From positions 1 through 62,624 of the forward strand of contig JAAWBX010000025.1 of the NCBI GenBank assembly GCA_022792885.1: a stretch of DNA of 62,624 nt, given 5' to 3'. Under the pieces are notes generated by a model. That model was given only the letters and a program-made list of their open reading frames with translations. It had not been told where the DNA came from and made no database searches. This document shows positions 59,408-62,624 of the stretch, one piece after another. Made by a program: the position numbers and the translations under genes. Origin of the DNA: Lachnospiraceae bacterium (lineage in GTDB: Bacteria > Bacillota > Clostridia > Lachnospirales > Lachnospiraceae). Position 1 is the stretch's first letter. Each line of letters starts with the position of its first letter.

Positions 59408-61639
59408 CTATTCAGATACGTTGCCTTTTTTCTCCAGATAAAACCGTTCAAATTCTTTTTTCAGCCGGTCTATCGTCTTCTCATCATCCGAAATCCCCAA
59501 AATAAATAATAAATGTTCATTTTCTTCCACTATCGAACTTACTTTCCCGGAAGAAATAAGGGCTTTTAAGTTCACATAATCTTTCTCGCTTAATTGATCA
59601 TACTCTTTTTGAATGTAAATGTAATCATAATCAACAAAATCGACAAACTCCAAAAAATCGTCCGGCGTATACATTAGTTTTTCATTTCCCCAATAGTCGA
59701 CATCCAACGTACTCTCTATTACGCAGGGGATTCTCTCCACATTGGGATGAATTCCGTATGCCAAAACTTGATTGGAAGGGTTCTCTGCTAATGTATCATA
59801 TATACGTACCGCTCCCGACTCATACATCTGCCTCCTGTATTCTTCTACATGATTGTAAAATCCGCAATTTATCCATTTTATCTCTGAAAATTCATTGACC
59901 CAGGCCCAATTTACACTTCCTGATAAAATTACATTTAAAAGGGCAAATAAAGGTATTGCCGCATACATGATTCCTCTGCTTATAACCTCTCCATGCAGCA
60001 GCAAATGTTGGGCACATAAAACCCCTGCCGCCGTTGTGACAACATAAAACAGCATAAAATAATTTCCATCCGGCTTTTTCAAAAGAACAAGTGATAATAT
60101 TGCCGCAAACAGCTCACCCAAAAACAACACGCCCAGAAACGTAATCTCTGACCGCTGTCTTACCATTCGTAAGAGTCTTCTTCCTTCTACTATTCCTCCC
60201 AAAAATACCACGAAACACAAAAAAGTACACAAAGTGGTGCCCCAGGCAATAATGACATGGTCCATTTCCTGAGACGCCGGCGCCAAAAAGAACTCTTTTA
60301 TGCGAACCGCCATCTCGACAAAACCTTCTTTACCGAATAAGTCACCCGTCCGAAATTGAGAAAACTGTCCGCTTGCATAGGGATATTTATCTGTCATTCC
60401 AAGTATTTGAAAAAACTTTCCTGCCACAGACGTTGCAGGAATACCTGTAAACCAATAAGTCCGAAGCCATATCAATACCAAATCAAAAAAAGCCAATATC
60501 AATATCATCAGACTATTCTTCTCATATTTTGGTTTCCTCCGATACAACATCATAATGAATAGTATCGCCAGCAAAATAGACGTCGAAAAAAGTACCGCCG
60601 TCGGTTTTAGTGTAAGAGAATAAATATATGTGGATAAAATCATACCAAAATCAAAGGCATTATTTTCACGCAAAAACTTTATAGAAAAATAAATCATCAA
60701 TATTTGTACAAACAGTGTACAAATATCCGGTTTCGCCGTAATAGCCATATTCAGGATTCCGGGAATCATCACCAGAACCGTCACGCCCCACATGGCCTGT
60801 ATATGAGTTGAAAAAATTCTGCAAATCCGATACACCAGATACATTATCAAAAACAAGAAAATAATATTCCCCGCATAGACAAAACCGTAGGAAGGCCAAT
60901 CCGCCAATGGAAGAGAATAAACCTCATAACCTTTCGGGTATGTATACACACACCCTATCAAATTCAATTTATCGTAAATTCCCGTCCGGTTACAAAGAGC
61001 AAACGCAGAACGCAATCCATACCAAACCGAATCATAATCCAAACTTAAATTTGCTCTTCCCACCGATATCATCAGAAAAAGCATGATAATTACATATTGA
61101 ATATACTCTACTACCGTTCTTTCTTTTCTTATGATAATACTTACTCTTTTTATCCAATCTGTATATATTCGCTTCCAATACCATAAACCCAAGCCTACGA
61201 TTAAGATCGCATCCAGAATCTTGATATTTAAAATGCTCCCCAAATGAAGCAATGACAAGAGCGCATATATTATCGTCAGAGTAACCATCCCCAAAAAATA
61301 GCTGACAATAAACTCCGCTTCTCCCCTGAAAAGAAAACGCGTTAATAATTTTCCTACCAGCGTCGATAAAATCAAATATAAAAAGGCTCCCAACATAGGT
61401 AATATCATTTCATGCAAATAAGAGAATGTAATGAGAAGCCCCAAAATCCAATAGCCTTTTCGTTTTTTTAATCCAAAAATCGCCAACCCGAACCAGACTG
61501 CTAACTCCAACCAGATTTTATAATTCCCACGCACACTCCAATATAAGAAACCGCCTTCACCCAATAAATTCTTAACCGGATATAACACACAAAACACCAG
61601 TGTAACAAGAAAAATAATATTACACATGTTTCTTTTCAT
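59408..61639 (-). CDS. Large multi-span membrane protein, probable GT-C-type glycosyltransferase
   Basis: 743 residues with about 14 hydrophobic segments up to residue 560, then a soluble domain of about 180 residues. The loop GRANLSLDYDSVWYGLRSAF near 200, with acidic residues after the first spans, recalls GT-C enzymes. It overlaps the GtrB-like stop by four bases (ATGA) and is followed by gtrA, the usual order of a gtr cassette. It probably transfers the polyprenyl-linked sugar to a surface glycan. The family is not identified exactly. Confidence 0.75.
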   Translation of the reverse strand: MKRNMCNIIFLVTLVFCVLYPVKNLLGEGGFLYWSVRGNYKIWLELAVWFGLAIFGLKKRKGYWILGLLITFSYLHEMILPMLGAFLYLILSTLVGKLLTRFLFRGEAEFIVSYFLGMVTLTIIYALLSLLHLGSILNIKILDAILIVGLGLWYWKRIYTDWIKRVSIIIRKERTVVEYIQYVIIMLFLMISVGRANLSLDYDSVWYGLRSAFALCNRTGIYDKLNLIGCVYTYPKGYEVYSLPLADWPSYGFVYAGNIIFLFLIMYLVYRICRIFSTHIQAMWGVTVLVMIPGILNMAITAKPDICTLFVQILMIYFSIKFLRENNAFDFGMILSTYIYSLTLKPTAVLFSTSILLAILFIMMLYRRKPKYEKNSLMILILAFFDLVLIWLRTYWFTGIPATSVAGKFFQILGMTDKYPYASGQFSQFRTGDLFGKEGFVEMAVRIKEFFLAPASQEMDHVIIAWGTTLCTFLCFVVFLGGIVEGRRLLRMVRQRSEITFLGVLFLGELFAAILSLVLLKKPDGNYFMLFYVVTTAAGVLCAQHLLLHGEVISRGIMYAAIPLFALLNVILSGSVNWAWVNEFSEIKWINCGFYNHVEEYRRQMYESGAVRIYDTLAENPSNQVLAYGIHPNVERIPCVIESTLDVDYWGNEKLMYTPDDFLEFVDFVDYDYIYIQKEYDQLSEKDYVNLKALISSGKVSSIVEENEHLLFILGISDDEKTIDRLKKEFERFYLEKKGNVSE

Positions 61640-62496
61640 TTTATTTTCCTCTCATTATCCACATGTTTTATAATATTTTCTGTTCTTTCACTAATAATAT
61701 ATCTTGGCCTTTGTTTCACTTCAAAATAAATTTTTCCCACATACTCCCCTATCACACCAATACTGACTAATTGTATTCCTCCCATAAAACATACCAGGCA
61801 CGTAGTAGAAGCCCACCCTGCCACCGTATGCCCTTGAAACGCGCTTATAATTGCCCACAAAATACCCACAAAACTTAAAAATGCAATTGCAAATCCCAGT
61901 GTTGTAATCATCTGAATCGGTCTCACAGATAAACTGGTAATCCCGTCAAAAGCCAAAGCCAGCATCTTTTTTAACGGATAATGACTTTCTCCCGCTATTC
62001 TTTCGTTTCTTTCATAATATACCGATGTACTTTTAAACCCGACTAACGGAACCATTCCGCGCAAAAAAATATTAACTTCTTTAAAATTTGCAAATTCCTG
62101 CAGGACGCGGCTACTCATCAGCCGATAATCCGCATGATTAAATACCGTCTCAACTCCCATAACATGCAATAACTTATAAAAGCTTTCCGCAGTAACTCGT
62201 TTAAACCACGTATCGGTATCCCGCCGGCTCCTCACTCCATATACAATCTCACAGCCCTCCAAATAAGCATCTATCATTGCGTCCATTGCATTGATATCAT
62301 CTTGCCCGTCGCAATCAATACTTATCGTTATATCGCAGCGGTCTTTTGCTTCCATCAGTCCACCGAGCACCGCATTTTGATGTCCACGATTCCTGCTTTG
62401 TGCAATCCCAATATAATGTTTATCTTGTCCTGCCAAATCGCAAATAATTTCCCATGTTTTATCTTTACTTCCATCATTTACAAATGATATTGTCAA
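61636..62496 (-). pseudogene. GtrB/DPM1-like polyprenyl-phosphate glycosyltransferase, 5' end missing
   Basis: 286 residues beginning at SFVNDGSKDKTWEI, i.e. about 35-40 residues late for the family, which starts with IS(I/V)VVPCYNE. The rest is intact: ITISIDCDGQDD (DxD), GVRSRRDTDTWFKR, two C-terminal spans and IGEYVGKIYFEVKQRPRY. Read back from 62496 (a TTG), the frame closes at a TAA near 62515, and upstream sequence resembles the end of an insertion sequence. The start codon is therefore not natural. The intact enzyme loads glucose or another sugar onto undecaprenyl phosphate. Confidence 0.82.
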
Positions 62497-62502
62497 TATT
62501 GG

Positions 62503-62624
62503 TTGACACTTTTTTTACAAGGATATCAATGCCTAAGCGGCAGCATCCAGAGATTCATAGTATCTCTGTCGTTTGACCATAGGAGGGAGCCCCTTATTGG
62601 CGGAGCATATCCTCCTGTTGTTCC
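62503..62624 (-). mobile_element. End of an insertion sequence (inferred)
   Basis: The boundary is drawn near TTGACACTTTTTTTACAAGG, which resembles an IS end. Inside it, a frame with no homology to the glycosyltransferase runs to the window edge. The identification rests on the broken gene and on this tail; no full transposase or matching opposite end is present in the window. Confidence 0.45.
62533..62622 (-). CDS. C-terminal tail of a possible transposase (partial)
   Basis: The last 29 codons and stop of a minus-strand gene whose main part lies beyond the window: NNRRICSANKGLPPMVKRQR, then YYESLDAAA. The basic tail with N-N-R-R and a K-G-L-P-P turn is like IS-family transposase ends, but no active-site residue can be seen, so the assignment is tentative. 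Confidence 0.4.
   Translation of the reverse strand, partial: NNRRICSANKGLPPMVKRQRYYESLDAAA

Overview
The window looks like chromosomal DNA of a Gram-positive anaerobe of the class Clostridia, most likely family Lachnospiraceae. The evidence is the protein families present (a TsaB-RimI fusion, the phosphoglycerate-mutase-like proposed homoserine kinase, a leaderless Csp-like S8 protease, a CotH/DUF4956/VTC cluster), consensus sigma-A promoters with extended -10 elements, strong GGAGG ribosome binding sites, and no outer-membrane genes. This assignment is inferred; no rRNA sequence long enough for typing is present.

Layout. At 1-361 the 5' edge of a 16S rRNA gene and two tRNA-Ser genes lie on the minus strand, followed by ispD, tsaD and rnz. 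A long minus-strand operon runs from about 12.87 kb down to 3.63 kb: ACT regulator, hom, proposed homoserine kinase, lysC, a DUF2752 protein, tex, a thioesterase, tsaE and tsaB-rimI. prfB, with its programmed frameshift, and secA follow. Upstream of secA is an AT-rich gap with five DnaA-box-like sequences. Next come CotH/DUF4956/VTC, then a two-component system divergent from a Tat-exported flavoprotein lipoprotein and an LspA-like peptidase.

From 25.7 to 39.5 kb, mostly on the minus strand, are an ABC exporter with duplicated promoter/operator units, an S8 protease, an HtrA protease, a NYN-LOTUS protein, and a surface polysaccharide operon (glf, two glycosyltransferases, polyprenyl glycosylphosphotransferase, LCP ligase).

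From 39.7 to 54.9 kb is the most unusual region. It holds two paralogous XRE regulators, a membrane sulfatase-fold protein, a small membrane protein, a YidC domain fused to a CDP-glycerol glycerophosphotransferase domain, a signal peptidase I, a winged-helix/LicC/LicA fusion, a 60-residue membrane peptide with an NCS1-type permease, a second winged-helix/LicC protein, a GH3 lipoprotein, and a large amidase/glucosaminidase split by a -1 frameshift. I infer a system that makes and exports a glycerophosphate polymer decorated with phosphocholine (or a similar phospho-amino-alcohol). The substrate is not proven by the sequence.

From 55.1 kb to the end the DNA becomes visibly richer in A+T. It carries a glycan-modification island: HddA- and GmhA-type heptose enzymes, two acyltransferases (one truncated), and a GtrA / large membrane protein / GtrB cassette. 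The GtrB-like gene lacks its 5' end beside what looks like the end of an insertion sequence.
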